Of a DNA stretch of 64,000 nt, positions 1 through 10,338 are shown piece after piece. The stretch is from Ariolimax columbianus (taxonomy: Eukaryota; Mollusca; Gastropoda; Stylommatophora; Arionidae): NCBI GenBank assembly GCA_036924085.1, contig JAVGWX010000012.1, positions 27,942,901-28,006,900 of the forward strand, read 5' to 3'. The notes under the pieces were generated by a model that was not told where the DNA came from, made no database searches, and was given only the letters and a program-made list of their open reading frames with translations. Made by a program: the position numbers and the translations under genes. Position 1 is the first letter of the stretch. The number at the start of each line of letters is the position of its first letter.

Positions 1-779
1 ATCAACTTGGGTATCTCTAAAAAAATTAAATTAGTGGTCAACCAGTTTATTGATATCTCTATAGAGTTTGTCTTTCTTCTTCTTATTCAAACACTTTCAA
101 GTGACAACTTAAATATCTCTAAAGCTAAAGAAAGACGTTGGTGGATCGAGGTTGTCTCTGACACACTCAGGAAGTTATACCAAGTAATAGCACAAGCCTC
201 TCACCTGGCGATAACAAGAAATCTACGCCCCCTTTCAGCAAGAGCAGTAGTACAAAAGAAGAAGAAAGAAAGCTAGTCAGCCTGAGATTGAAGGTATCTC
301 TTTACAACTTAGCTTTCTTTATTCCTTCAGTTATCAACTTGAATATATCTACTCAAATAAATGGTCAACTTGAGGTCAGTGGTGCCTCCAAAGAACTTGA
401 CTTTTTTCCTCAGCCTCCTTTTAGACATCAAACTTGAATATATCTACTCAAATTAATAGTCAAAACAATTTTAGAAAACAAAAATTGGAAAGTAGGAACA
501 ACACCACACATGGTATATACAAGCAGACATTGATTGATTACATTTGGATATAAGATAATGAAGTCTCAATATCTACTGCCCGTGCTAACCAAATAGTTTT
601 TGCTCATCGCAAGTGAAGATGGGGACAGCATCTAACATGTGCTGTGATGTGTGATCTCATGTCGACTGTAAAGTTCAATCATGGCACAGCAGATTCTGTA
701 GGTCACACATGTAAAGTGGGGTCATCTTGCATTCTGTTCTTTTAGGCAGCTTGCATTCTCTCAGCCTCAGCCATGATAT
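1..779. other. AT-rich non-coding stretch with a degenerate repeated motif
   Basis: No gene is recognised. A motif close to TCAACTTGAATATATCTACTC recurs in degenerate form near 1-60, 105-125, 332-366 and 427-460. It looks like the residue of an old tandem or dispersed repeat. The 89-codon open frame that starts at 7 has no recognisable domain. If the missing ASB8 3' exons lie to the left, this stretch is part of an ASB8 intron. Confidence 0.4.
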
Positions 780-1005
780 TCACATGTCAGGCAGAACAGT
801 TATGTATAAGCATCTCTCACGATATGATATCAATGTTGAAGCATTTCAGAGACGAGGATCTAAGGAGTCTCTTCCTCGTCCACCTGAGAAGTCTGCCTGT
901 TCTAAGCTCACCCTATGTCAGCTGCTTGGGGAGGAGCTCATTAGGCATGCAAAAAACATGTGCCATCCATCTTATCTGGGCTCTTTGCAGAAGAGCATGG
1001 ATGTT

Positions 1006-1322
1006 CTTCTTCTTCTTCTTCGTTCTCAATCTCCCACTACCAAACCCTGAAAGGGCTTAAGTAGCAGAATGTAGTCCAGAGAACGGAATGTGTTGTGTCG
1101 TAGTTTACAGCTTGGCTGCGATATTTGCACCTTTCGGTCCAACACATCCGACTTCAGCAAGCATTTTTTTAGTACCGGGTTAGCATTCCCTCTTCGATCC
1201 CTTCTCCTTAGCCAGTCTGCCCTGCTGCAGCTTGTTATCCAGGATCACCACGTGGAGGTGTAGAAGGGTCTTGGCAGCTCTGGTTCGCTGGCCCTGATGC
1301 TAGCAGTCACCACTGCAGCATC
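1006..1322 (-). repeat. SINE-A copy, 5' part deleted
   Basis: The copy runs from a (CTT)n tract, the reverse complement of the family's (GAA)n tail, through the family body that reads TCTCCCACTACCAAACCCTG. A 10 bp target-site duplication, CATGGATGTT, flanks it at 996-1005 and 1323-1332. About 40 bp are missing at the head relative to the copies at 2973 and 6822. It is inserted in the LINE remnant at 780-1800. Confidence 0.9.
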
Positions 1323-1448
1323 CATGGATGTTCAACATGGTTGATCTGTTGAGGATTTCAGATTTAAGTACTTTGTCCTGCCATCTAATTCTGAGTAGCC
1401 TACAGAGACAGCTCAAATGGAAATAATTTAGCTGCCTGGCATGTCTGA

Positions 1449-1720
1449 TTTGAAAAAAATAAATTTTTATTGATTTTTTTTTGGTGTTCACCTTATTTCT
1501 CTAATCCCCAAAGCGGTGTGCATTGCACTGTGGTTTTTATTTTGCACCTGTTGGCCCAGTGCATCCGACTTCAGCATGCATTTTATGTAAGGACCTGCTT
1601 CCTCCTGCATTTTCTAAGGGTTTGCTTCCCTGGAGTAACGGTAGGTGCTGTGATGGGGATCAAACTCAGCACCTTCTGGTTGTGAGGCATGTCACTTAAC
1701 CACTAGCCCACGCGTCCCCA
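1449..1720 (-). repeat. SINE-B copy (tRNA-derived head, A-rich tail)
   Basis: This is a reverse-oriented copy with its T-rich tail complement at 1450-1483 and its tRNA-like head ending at 1720. The head carries a B-box-like element and a CCTAGTGGTTAAG-type A box on the minus strand. The 12 bp duplication TGGCATGTCTGA flanks it at 1437-1448 and 1721-1732. It is inserted within the LINE remnant. It is closely similar to the copies at 43047 and 45104. Confidence 0.9.
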
Positions 1721-2001
1721 TGGCATGTCTGAAATACACTGTCCACACTTCGCAGGCATACAGAAGAGTGCTTAGCACTACAGCATGTTACACGTTTACT
1801 TAAATGGCAACAGCATGGCTTCAGAGCAAGATGAAGGCCAAGAAAATAGCGTACTGACAGTGTTAAAGAAACAATCCAGAGGCATGGATTGAAACATTAC
1901 ATTTGCCACAAAGATGGTATATGAAAGAAGATTGCACTAATCCACAAGGTTTAGCAATGTAAGTATGGATGAGATAAGGTGATATAAGAAAGCTGTAATA
2001 C

Positions 2002-2167
2002 CTTTTCGAGCTGCCCAACTTATAGGTGTATCATTGTTGTAATCAACAGCATTGACACTAGCACCCATTTCCAATAGTAATTTGACACACTTGACGCTGT
2101 TTTTGTATGAGGCCCAGTGAAGTGGAGTGTCCATGTTCCCATCTCCTTGATTTATGTTGGCACCATT
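2002..2167 (-). CDS. ASB8: ASB8-like coding exon 4 (ankyrin repeats)
   Basis: The 166 bp exon encodes NGANINQGDGN, the DTPLHWASYKN helix, LLLEMGASVNAVDYNNDTP and ISWAARK. It ends in phase 1 at a GTATTA donor. The acceptor is ATCTTTTCAG, and a 53 bp minisatellite begins only 20 bp upstream of the exon edge. Confidence 0.92.
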
Positions 2168-5100
2168 CTGAAAAGATATTTCACAGCAACTTTAAGCTTG
2201 AAAGTTGACGGAGATAAATTTATCTGTTTGTTGTTTACTTAACTTCAAGCCCGAAAGTTGACGGAGATAAATTTATCTGTTTGTTGTTTACTTAACTTCA
2301 AGCCCGAAAGTTGGCGGAGATAAATTTATCTGTTTGTTGTTTACTTAACTTCAAGCCCGAAAGTTGACGAAGATAAATTTATCTGTTTGTTGTTTACTTA
2401 ACTTCAAGCCCGAAAGTTGACGAAGATAAATTTATCTGTTTGTTGTTTACTTAACTTCAAGCCCGAAAGTTGACGAAGATAAATTTATCTGTTTGTTGTT
2501 TACTTAACTTCAAGCCCGAAAGTTGACGGAGATAAATTTATCTGTTTGTTGTTTACTTAACTTCAAGCCCGAAAGTTGACGGAGATAAATTTATCTGTTT
2601 GTTGTTTACTTAACTTCAAGCCCGAAAGTTGACGAAGATAAATTTATCTGTTTGTTGTTTACTTAACTTCAAGCCCGAAAGTTGACGAAGATAAATTTAT
2701 CTGTTTGTTGTTTACTTAACTTCAAGCCCGAAAGTTGACGAAGATAAATTTATCTGTTTGTTGTTTACTTAACTTCAAGCCCGAAAGTTGACGGAGATAA
2801 ATTTATCTGTTTGTTGTTTACTTAACTTCAAGCCCGAAAGTTGACGGAGATAAATTTATCTGTTTGTTGTTTACTTAACTTCAAGCCCGAAAGTTGACGG
2901 AGATAAATTTATCTGTTTGTTGTTTACTTAACTTCCTTATCACATTAACCACTGAGCCGAGATATGACTATTTCTTCTTCTTCTTCTGCGTTTGTTCTCA
3001 ATCTCCCGCTACCAAACCCTGAAAGGGCTTAAGTAGCAGAATGTAGTCCAGAGAACGGAATGCGTTGTGTCGTAGTTTACAGCTTTACTGCGATATTTGC
3101 ACCTTTTGGTCTAACACATCCGACTTCAGCAAGCATTTTTTGAGTACCGGGTTAGCATTCCCTCTTCGATCCCTTCTCCTTAGCCAGTCTGCCCTGCTGC
3201 AGCCTGTTATCCAGGATCACCGCGTGGAGGTGTAGAAGGGTCTTGGCAGCTCTGGTTCGCTGGCCCTGGCGCTAGCAGTCAGCTATGGGTCGCTGACCAC
3301 TGCAGCTCAAGCGCTGCTCAGCGTCTTGATCCCATATGACTATTAGAAGTTGAACATTATAGAGTCTTTATTATACAATATGATGGGGGACCCAGTGGGT
3401 GCTGGTTGAAATCACAGTGAAGACGAGATTTTTTTCCTATGGATCATCTGGTAAAACATTTGCCCTGATCTCTGAGTAGTGAGATCAGACACCAGTGTGC
3501 AGTGGCGTGCATGTTACAAATCCCTTAGCAGTTGGAAATTGAAAAGAGTAGGCTTAACGACCGCTGCTTGGGCAACATTCAAGTTAAAAATTTACTCAAA
3601 TTATTCTAGGGATTTCTACACCACAGAGAATATGTCGCAAAAAGAGGATTGTGTGGTTATAACATCAGGTCTGGGTTATGTGGTTAGCAGAGCGGTAAAG
3701 ATGGCGCTTGACAGACTGAGGGTCTACGTTACTATAATTTTCACTTCCACCACCATCAGTCCCAAAAAATAGACGATCGTATATTCCAGGGGCTACCAAC
3801 CTAACGGTTAATAACAGGTACTGGGATTGACCTGGCAAGTCACCAGTGGATTTTTGCCAACCAAAAATATGAAACAAAGGAGGTCACACCTCCCTGCATC
3901 TAATGACATGAGTGAACTGAAGATAGATAGATTATACAATATGATGCTGCACAGCCACTTTGTGAATATAAAAAATGCATTTATACGTAGACAAAGTAAC
4001 ATAATGGAATAAATATAAAAGTTAAGTTTAATCAAATTTTTTTTTATGGGTATGGTCAGATACCGCACCGAGATGAGAACACAAATAAAACCAATAAAAT
4101 TTAAAAGTTTAAAATTTGATAAACTTATTTACCACTTACTGTGAGATAATGTTAACTTCTTTGTACTGCTAAATATGTGTTACTTCTGAGTAACTGGTTT
4201 TTATGCACACAAAGATTTGAAGTAAGCAGGTATTCAATGTAAATGTACTACAGGACCCGTTGATTCACAACAATACCAAAAATAGACAGCCTGTCATGTC
4301 ACTGTAAGGATACACTAGTAATATAAAGAAAGACAACTGATAATGTAATTGTGTCACTATGAAGTGGAATAATTCAAATATAATGTCAATTTTTCACATT
4401 TGACAATGACCTATATTTTTAAAAATGGTACTTGCTGTGGTCAATTAAAAAGTTGAATTGGATCAGAAAGTGTTTCAGCATATTAAAAACAATGCTTATT
4501 ATAACAACTATATTTTGTGCTGGGAGTTATCTTTGGTCATAAGGAATAATCTTCTCTGCCACTGTTTACGGTTCATTGTTTTTATGTCTTAAGTTTTGAG
4601 AAAACAAATGTGGAAGTTTAAATACAAATATAATTAAGAATTTGGTAAAACTATCATTAAAATGTCCATAACATGGTAATTTTACCTGGGGAAAAAAAAC
4701 GCTGCGAGACAAATAGGCATGCTTTTGACAAAACCGATCCTGTGCAGGCCAGAATTATGTCTTAAGTTTTGAGAAAACAAATGTGGAAGTTTAAATACAA
4801 ATATAATTAAGAATTTGGTAAAACTATATTAAAATGTCCATAAAATGGTAACTTTACCTGGGGGAAAAAAAACGCTGCGAGATTGCGAGACAAACAGGCA
4901 TGCTTTTGACACAACCAATCCTGTGCAGGCCAGATTGCTATATTGTATATAATTGTTGAACAGATTATGGGATGAGGGATGGAACTTTCCATTTTCTATT
5001 GGATTCATCTACTATGAAAAGGATTTTGACAGCTTAGAGAATCATTCCGGAAGTTGCTCAGGCACGATGAAGTGCCCTTAAAGTTATGAAATTATGAAAA

Positions 5101-8100
5101 CTTATGCAAATATATAAGTTGTTGAGTTCTGCATGAAGGTAAGCTTTCTGGAGCCTTTGTGATATGAACAAGAATCTGACAGGAGTGTCTCTTATTATCA
5201 TTTCTCTTCCTGCTGGCCATTAACTTGATTGTGAATTTCACAACATCAACCAAAAATGACAGAATTATTTGGACTTCGGCAAAGCAGCTTGATGTTCTGA
5301 TGTTTGATGACGATTTGGGTCTTCTGTCCCGTACCCACAGTCAGATGTTAGATAAAATAAGTAGACTTGATGAGCAGTCCCAGACTTTAGGTCTGCATAC
5401 ATGGCCAAAACACAGGTTTTGAGGATAAATGTAACTACCGATGATTAGATTGTGTTGGATGACTTCCTCCTACAAGATGTGGGTTCCTCCACTTTTCTTG
5501 GTAGTGATGTAGACAAAAGGGGTGGCATGGATATAGATGTCAGAATATGGATACAAAAAGCGAGGGGTGATTTCATTGCATTAAGGAAATTATGAAATCA
5601 AAAGAAATTAAATCCAACACCAACAAAAAAATGTTAAACTCTAAAGTCAAGTCAGTTTTATTATATGGTTCTGAAATGTGAAAAAGAATGCAAAGTTAGT
5701 CCTACTATATGGCTCGGCAGACATTTATCAATAAGTGTTCTCATCACATAGTTAATTATAGATGGCCAGAGGTTATCTCAAACACAAATATGTGGGGAAG
5801 AACACAGCAACAACCAATAGAGCAGGAGATTTGGTGAAGAAGGTGGAGATGGATATGCCACACTCTCAGAAAGACGCTGAAGAGAATAACTAGACACAAG
5901 CTGAATTGGAACTCACAGACTTCACTCAACAGCCTTTTCGCTATTGTAAATAAAGGTGTGTGCAGAACCATAAGTTGGAGAATCTTCTGCTCTAGATGGG
6001 ATACGATTGACCAACTGACATGAAGGAATAATCATCATTTACCTGGATACTCCAGATGGCAGAGTATGATGATGAAATATTTGCTCCCACCACTAAGACG
6101 CACCTCTGCATTGACACTTTGAACACTCAAATTAAGCGGGAAAAGATAGTGGGAACCTTGTCAATCCATTCTTACATTCATGGGCATTATTAATTAGATT
6201 ATGAAGCACTTGGGTTACCTTAAGAGAATCATAGATAATCTCGACGTTTACCTGCGCTTGATTGAAATTCTTCACTTTGGCACTGAGAACAATAGCCAGA
6301 AGTCATATTGCATCAACAACAGGCGATGACCATAGCAGAGACCAAAGATGAGTGACTAATAATGATTAATGAATGCATGCCACTTCACAAACCTGCAGTA
6401 AAATTCCCACGCAGATTGGATCCCTCTCTGCGGCATAGTGCAGTGCTGATCTCTCATAACCATCAATTTCATTGACCTGAAAGCGTGAGGCACAAAAGTG
6501 CATTATCCATTTTTCTACGCTATACAGTAAAGACAAATACACTTAACACCTGATCACTCTAATTTTTAAATTGTGAGTTATTTGTACTTACTTACTTACT
6601 TACTTAGTCGCTCCTCTTCTACCGTGAGGTATAGAGGTGAGTTATGTGTTTGGATGCAAATTTATTACTCATGTTGATGAAAATAGATTTGGCCATCCCT
6701 ATTTGTGGCAAAGAACATTATAACAATCAATACAGTAGAAGATTGAGGAAAGAAAGTTGAGATCCATAGGGTGTACCCTGTTAAAGAAACCTAATAATAT
6801 AACTAGACATAGACTGTATTTCTTCTTCTTCTTCTTCTTCGTTCTCAATCTCCCACTACCAAACCCTGAAAGGGTAAGTAGCAGAATGTAGTCCAGAGAA
6901 CGGAATGCGTTGTGTTGTAGTTTACAGCTTGGCTGCGATATTTGCACTTTGCGGTCCAACATCCAACTTCAGCAAGTATTTTTTTAGTACCGGATTAGCA
7001 TTCCCTCTTCGATCCCTTCTCCTTAGCCAGTCTGCCCTGCTGCAGCCTGTTATCCAGGATCACTGTGTGGAGGTGTAGAAGGGTCTTGGCAGATATGGTT
7101 CGCTGGCCCTGACGCTAGCAGTCAACTATGGGTTGCTGACCACTGCAGCTCATGTGCTGCTCAGCATCTTGATCCCAGACTGTATTTGATCCAGCAAGAG
7201 AAGAAAATGTAAACAGGTTAACATCTGGCAAAGAAAAGGCGTAGAGGAATCCAGGGTGCTGCTGGAATCTCATAGAAGGTCTCAAGAAGATGGGTCAAAG
7301 TAAAAACTTGTGAAGACTATGTTGCATCATTAAGTTTCATGGGGAACTGGAAGAATTAAGTAAATAAGTAGGTATAAAAGCACACGAAGGAGAAGAAGGA
7401 AGTAAAACTGTAACTGCTGACGTGATTTCAAAACAAGAGAACCATATAAATAAGACAGTAAACAAAGTAGGCTAGCAATCACAATGATTTAAAAGATAAG
7501 TATTTTGCACTCGGAGGATGTATACAGGCATATCACAGGGGACTCAGTGGTCTCAAGGTAAGGTGTCTGCCTCGGGTGCCGGAGGTCATGTCTTCCAATC
7601 ATGGTGAAGACCTGGTTTTTTCCATGTGGATCTTCCTGATCTCTGGGTAGTGAGATTGGACTCCTGTGTTCAGTGTCGAGCATGTTAAAAATTCCTTGGC
7701 AGTTGGAAATCAAAAAGAGTAGGCTTAACGACTTCTGCCCGGACAAAATTCAAGTTAAAAATCTACCCGTTATTTATACCTTTTCCCAGGTGGTTTGTTT
7801 AGAGCAGCTATAGATGGCGCCTAACTGGCTGTGAGTCTATTTAACTCGTGTTTGAGTCAATTAAGATGGACTCGCACATGGGTTAAACCACCGTCCAAAA
7901 AACCAAAAAATGATTGTATACAGACTCTGTAGTCTTCTCGACAAGTATAAATATGTTAAGTTAAGTATATACTGCTTTGTGACAAGCTGCTTTCGAAGCT
8001 GCTCTTTTCCACTTTTGTAAAAGCCGATTTCCAGATACAACACTTTTGCACAATGATACTATCTCTTCTGCATCTAGATGGCGTCAGTTTGCTTACAAAC

Positions 8101-10338
8101 ATGGAGCTCATTTAATCTATGTGGGTTTCATTTTATGGTTAAATGAATATTTAACTATCTATAACTTACATTCTTTGTTCTTGTTACTAAAATATATATT
8201 ACTTACTAATGACTCAACAAATGATTTAGATAATATATCCATTCCTTAAGACTTTCTTCCATAATTTTGTGTTTCTTCTTTCTACATTGTTAGAAAGAAG
8301 GGAAAGAGTAGATTGAAAATAAGTCAAATGTAGCGTATTTGTTTTAAGAATTGTGTAAATGGTTCATTTACAAGGTCAACTAATCAATCAATCAATAACC
8401 TTGAAATCTTTAAAGAAGCATAGGCCTTCAACAAATGCACTGCAACTTTTCTAATCATTTGCCATCCGCTCAAACTCAGCCCATGTCCTCTATGAGCTTT
8501 GAATATCTGATACAAGCTCATTGTGCGCCACCAGGACTGCATGATCAGCAAACAATAGTTCTCTGATGAGATTTTCCGCTGTTTTGGACTTAGCCCTGAG
8601 CCTTGCCAGATTGAACATCAAGTCATCAAACCTACTGCGGACAAAGACGTCCCCAATCTCCCGTCTGAAAGCACAGTGCAGCAAAACTGCGAAGAAAATC
8701 AGAATAGAGTAGTAGCAAGAACGTAGCCCTGTTTCACCCTGCTTTTGACTTCAGAACTGTCGGATGTATTTCCATCAAACTGAATGGTGGCCTCCATGTC
8801 TTCGTGGAAGGAGACAACTAGTTTGAGCAATGTTAGTGGACAGACAATAATTTCTATAACGTTATATAGGGCTAGTCTATTCACGCTGTCGAAAGCCTTT
8901 GCAAGATCGACGAACGCAATGAACGGGCTTATTTTGTAGGAATATCCCTGCTGAGCATAACCAGAAAGGCATTCGCTCGTTAGAGATTTAAGAAGCTTGC
9001 TGATCGCTTACTGCCCGAGTCTCAATTTGGGTTCAGAGCGGGGTGTTCCACCACAGACATGGTGCATGCTTGTACATTAGAGCAATCAGATAGACATACC
9101 TTGGCTCCTTTCTCAATCAGCAATCTTAGTATAACAGAGTCCCCCACCATACAAGCACATTGAAGAGGCAACAATGTCCCATGTCTATGGTTAACATCTG
9201 CACCTAAAGAAAACATACACAACCAATAATCACCCTGTAAACAAACTAGGCCGGTAGGGACAGTTAATACAAAGACAAGTATTATTGCTTTCTAAAAAAA
9301 ATATACACGGTATGATCAAAAAGTATCAGGATTGGCATCACAATTCTGAAACTGTGGCATACAGTCAGAAGTTGCTAAGCACAGGTTGACCTCTGAACTT
9401 AATATGGAGTGTCCCGAGTGGTCTGCTGGGGTCTTTGTGTATGACAAGGACAAGAATAGCACCACTGCCTCACAGAGAACATGTCGCAAGAGGCAACTAA
9501 CTGTGTGACATGACATTACACAAACCACCTAACCATGGCTTGTTTGTTTAGAACAGCATAGATGGCACCTAACAGGCTGCGGGTCTACTTTGCTCTAGTG
9601 TTTGAGTCTATTAAGATGAACTCACATATCGGTTAACCACTAGGACCTGCACAGGGGTATCTGCCCCTGTAGAAGTACAGGTCGACTAAGAACTAAGAAG
9701 AACTTAATGTGGGTGTAGCCTTAGTAATGTTTTCTGTCCTGTTCATCTGGTTTGTTTGCAGTAGTGCTTTGGCCTTATTACGTGAAACACATTCATCACA
9801 TTTTCATGACACTATTTTTTAGATGCCTGAAGACTTGTGCATTAGGTCAATTTTAGTCAAGTTTTGGGGTATTTGAGGAATGCACTTCATTGCATGAGGG
9901 TAGCAAGTACAACTTCATAGCAATACATCTGCCTATGGATCACAACTTATGAAGCAGTTTCCTACTAAACACCACATTCTACACAGCAGCCAACCACCCT
10001 GTAGACTGCCTGTAACTTTAAGTATGTGTCTTTACATGTTTTTTCTAATTGTTTACAAAGTCTGATGCAAATTTGCTGATAAATTTCTTTCCGCCATGAC
10101 AATGCGAGTCACACATGTAAGAACAAAAAACTACTGCAAACAAGCCAGATGAGCAGGGATGACAATGAAAAATAGTAGTTCAGATGATGTGAATAAATTA
10201 ATATAACATCTCACCATTTTCTATTAAAGCAAGAATTTCATCTTCTTCTATTTCATTTAATGGCCAGCTGGTAATTGCCCTGATAAGCCTGTCTGAAAGC
10301 CTGTACTTTTCTTGTGCTTGTTCCATCACAAACCACAT
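2002..10338 (-). CDS. ASB8: ASB8-like ankyrin repeat and SOCS box protein, 5' four coding exons (partial)
   Basis: ASB proteins are substrate receptors of Cullin5-ElonginB/C ubiquitin ligases: ankyrin repeats bind the substrate and the C-terminal SOCS box recruits the ligase. Four minus-strand exons join in phase at 10338-10215, 9203-9100, 6476-6393 and 2167-2002, giving 478 bp and about 159 residues. The order of blocks matches vertebrate ASB8: MWFVMEQ start, KYRLSDRLIRAI, GADVNHRHGTLLPLQCACM, ERSALHYAAE, NGANINQGDGN, DTPLHWASYKN, NDTPISWAARK. Every junction has AG acceptor and GT donor dinucleotides. The ATG at 10338 was chosen because it aligns with the ASB8 N-terminus; a leader exon may lie upstream. 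The SOCS box and last repeats are missing because the gene leaves the window to the left. Introns 1-3 are full of SINE and LINE debris, but the exons are intact, so the gene is probably functional. Family assignment is from remembered similarity, not a search. Confidence 0.9.
2188..2929. repeat. 53 bp minisatellite, 14 units, in ASB8 intron
   Basis: Fourteen head-to-tail 53 bp units start with AACTTCAAGCCCGAAAGTTG. Each unit contains the perfect 12 bp palindrome GATAAATTTATC. The units are nearly identical. The main variable site is GACGGAG versus GACGAAG, which occurs in blocks of three and two rather than at random, implying block duplication. Unit 1 is the most diverged and lies next to the ASB8 exon 4 acceptor. 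Confidence 0.98.
2973..3333 (-). repeat. SINE-A, full-length copy
   Basis: This is a full copy from the (CTT)n tract to the GATCCC end, which is the GGGATC head on the sense strand. The 11 bp duplication ATATGACTATT flanks it at 2962-2972 and 3334-3344. The length is 361 bp. It lies in ASB8 intron 3. Confidence 0.93.
3386..3930 (+). repeat. SINE-C, full-length copy with GATA tail
   Basis: The 545 bp element begins GGGGACCCAGTGGG and ends in a short GATAGATAGA tail. The 16 bp duplication ATTATACAATATGATG flanks it at 3370-3385 and 3931-3946. The head resembles that of the 58334 copy, whose tRNA-like B box (GGTTCAAGTCC) is better preserved. The short open frames inside are incidental. Confidence 0.9.
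3947..5190. other. AT-rich intronic DNA with a 173 bp direct repeat
   Basis: No gene is seen. The segment 4584-4756 is repeated with small changes at 4757-4935 at a period of 173 bp. Both copies start ATGTCTTAAGTTTTGAG and contain the ACGCTGCGAGA and GCATGCTTTTGAC blocks. The rest is AT-rich and unremarkable. Confidence 0.7.
5195..6030 (+). pseudogene. RTE-like LINE reverse-transcriptase 3' remnant
   Basis: The plus-strand translation gives a decayed catalytic region (FDDDLGLLSRTHSQM, in place of FADDLALL), an IVLDDFLLQDVGS-like block, and a GSDVDKRGGMDIDVRIWIQK block. It finishes with a WICHTLRKTLKRITRHKLNW-type C-terminus at about 5850-5905. Several stops and frame changes are present. A related remnant with the same block order is at 55360-56370. 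Confidence 0.75.
6393..6476 (-). CDS. ASB8: ASB8-like coding exon 3 (ankyrin repeat)
   Basis: This 84 bp symmetrical phase 0 exon was too short for open-frame listing. It encodes 28 residues, VNEIDGYERSALHYAAERDP followed by ICVGILLQ, the signature of an ankyrin repeat. The acceptor is CGCTTTCAG and the donor is GTTTGT on the minus strand. Confidence 0.9.
6585..6638 (-). repeat. RTE 3'-terminal stub with (CTTA)n tail
   Basis: This is about 50 bp of the 3' end of the RTE element described at 31682: CTTACTTACTTAGTCGCTCC, then TCTTCTACCGTGAG. It is a severely 5'-truncated insertion on the minus strand. Confidence 0.85.
6722..7360 (+). pseudogene. RTE-like LINE C-terminal remnant split by SINE-A
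   Basis: Before the SINE the translation reads ERKLRSIGCTLLKKPNNITR, matching the WIGHTLRKPxxxITRxAL motif. After it, a QQEKK...RRRGIQGAAGIS block follows. This is the extreme C-terminus of an RTE-like protein. SINE-A at 6822-7176 is inserted in it. Confidence 0.65.
6822..7176 (-). repeat. SINE-A, full-length copy
   Basis: The copy is about 355 bp. The 11 bp duplication AGACTGTATTT flanks it at 6811-6821 and 7177-7187. It lies in ASB8 intron 2 and is inserted in an RTE-like remnant. Confidence 0.93.
7536..7905 (+). repeat. SINE-C related copy
   Basis: The head reads GGGGACTCAGTGGTCTCAAG, followed by the shared CTGATCTCTGGGTAGTGAGA and AAAGAGTAGGCTTAACGAC blocks. A TAGATGGCGCCTAACTGGCTG block follows. 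The tail differs from the copies at 3386 and 58334 and resembles the variants at 9405 and 50030. Confidence 0.8.
7908..7966 (+). repeat. CR1-group LINE 3' tail stub
   Basis: The stub reads TGTATACAGACTCTGTAGTC and runs to a GTTAAGTTAAG end. It corresponds to the final 60 bp of the LINE at 18812-22226. Confidence 0.75.
8450..9066 (-). pseudogene. LINE reverse-transcriptase fragment with inverted 5' portion
   Basis: The minus strand from about 8975 to 8450 encodes RT motifs in order: FIAFVDLAKAFDSVNRLALY, LVVSFHEDM, SEVKSRVKQGYVLATTLF. The adjacent 9005-9065 encodes the RT block that should come earlier in the protein, LLPESQFGFRAGCSTTDMVH, but on the plus strand. The 5' part is therefore inverted relative to the 3' part, as in twin-primed LINE insertions. 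It lies about 35 bp downstream of the ASB8 exon 2 donor. Confidence 0.8.
9100..9203 (-). CDS. ASB8: ASB8-like coding exon 2 (ankyrin repeat)
   Basis: The exon has 104 bp, with a TTTCTTTAG acceptor and a GTATGT donor. It starts by completing the glycine codon of exon 1 and encodes ADVNHRHGTLLPLQCACM followed by a typical ankyrin second helix ending IEKGAK. It ends in phase 0. A LINE insertion begins about 35 bp beyond the donor. Confidence 0.9.
9405..9700 (+). repeat. SINE-C variant, 3' portion
   Basis: It shares the GTATGACAAGGACAAGAA, CACAGAGAACATGTCGCAAG and TAACAGGCTGCGGGTCTACT blocks with 50030-50378. It ends in the same CCTGTAGAAGTACAGGTCGAC then ACTAAGAACTAAG terminus. It lies in ASB8 intron 1. 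Confidence 0.8.
10215..10338 (-). CDS. ASB8: ASB8-like coding exon 1
   Basis: The exon encodes 41 residues from the ATG at 10338, including KYRLSDRLIRAI, and an acidic end (EIEEDEILALIEN). It closes after the first base of a glycine codon (phase 1) with a GTGAGA donor at 10214. An alternative ATG just upstream, near 10358, is in another frame. Confidence 0.88.

Larger units (their letters stand above)
780..1800 (-). pseudogene. LINE reverse-transcriptase C-terminal remnant, split by SINE-A and SINE-B
   Basis: On the minus strand the translation runs through a typical LINE C-terminus. It begins with a short LSTLLYACEVWT-like block near 1795-1735. A RQLNYFHLSCLCRLLRIRWQ block follows at about 1440-1370, then QRAQIRWMAHVFCMP at about 985-940, and a GELRTGRLLRW block near 910-870. 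The second block resembles the RLNxFHLRCLRRILxIxWQD motif of non-LTR retrotransposons. Two SINEs with target-site duplications interrupt it at 1006-1322 and 1449-1720. Stops and shifts show it is dead. It lies inside the ASB8 transcription unit if that gene continues left. The same family occurs at 26935-27345. Confidence 0.75.

Noticed and set aside
6585..6610. TTACTTACTTACTTAC considered as a telomere-like repeat
   Set aside because: It is the tail of a truncated RTE element, the same as that found at 37456-37470.
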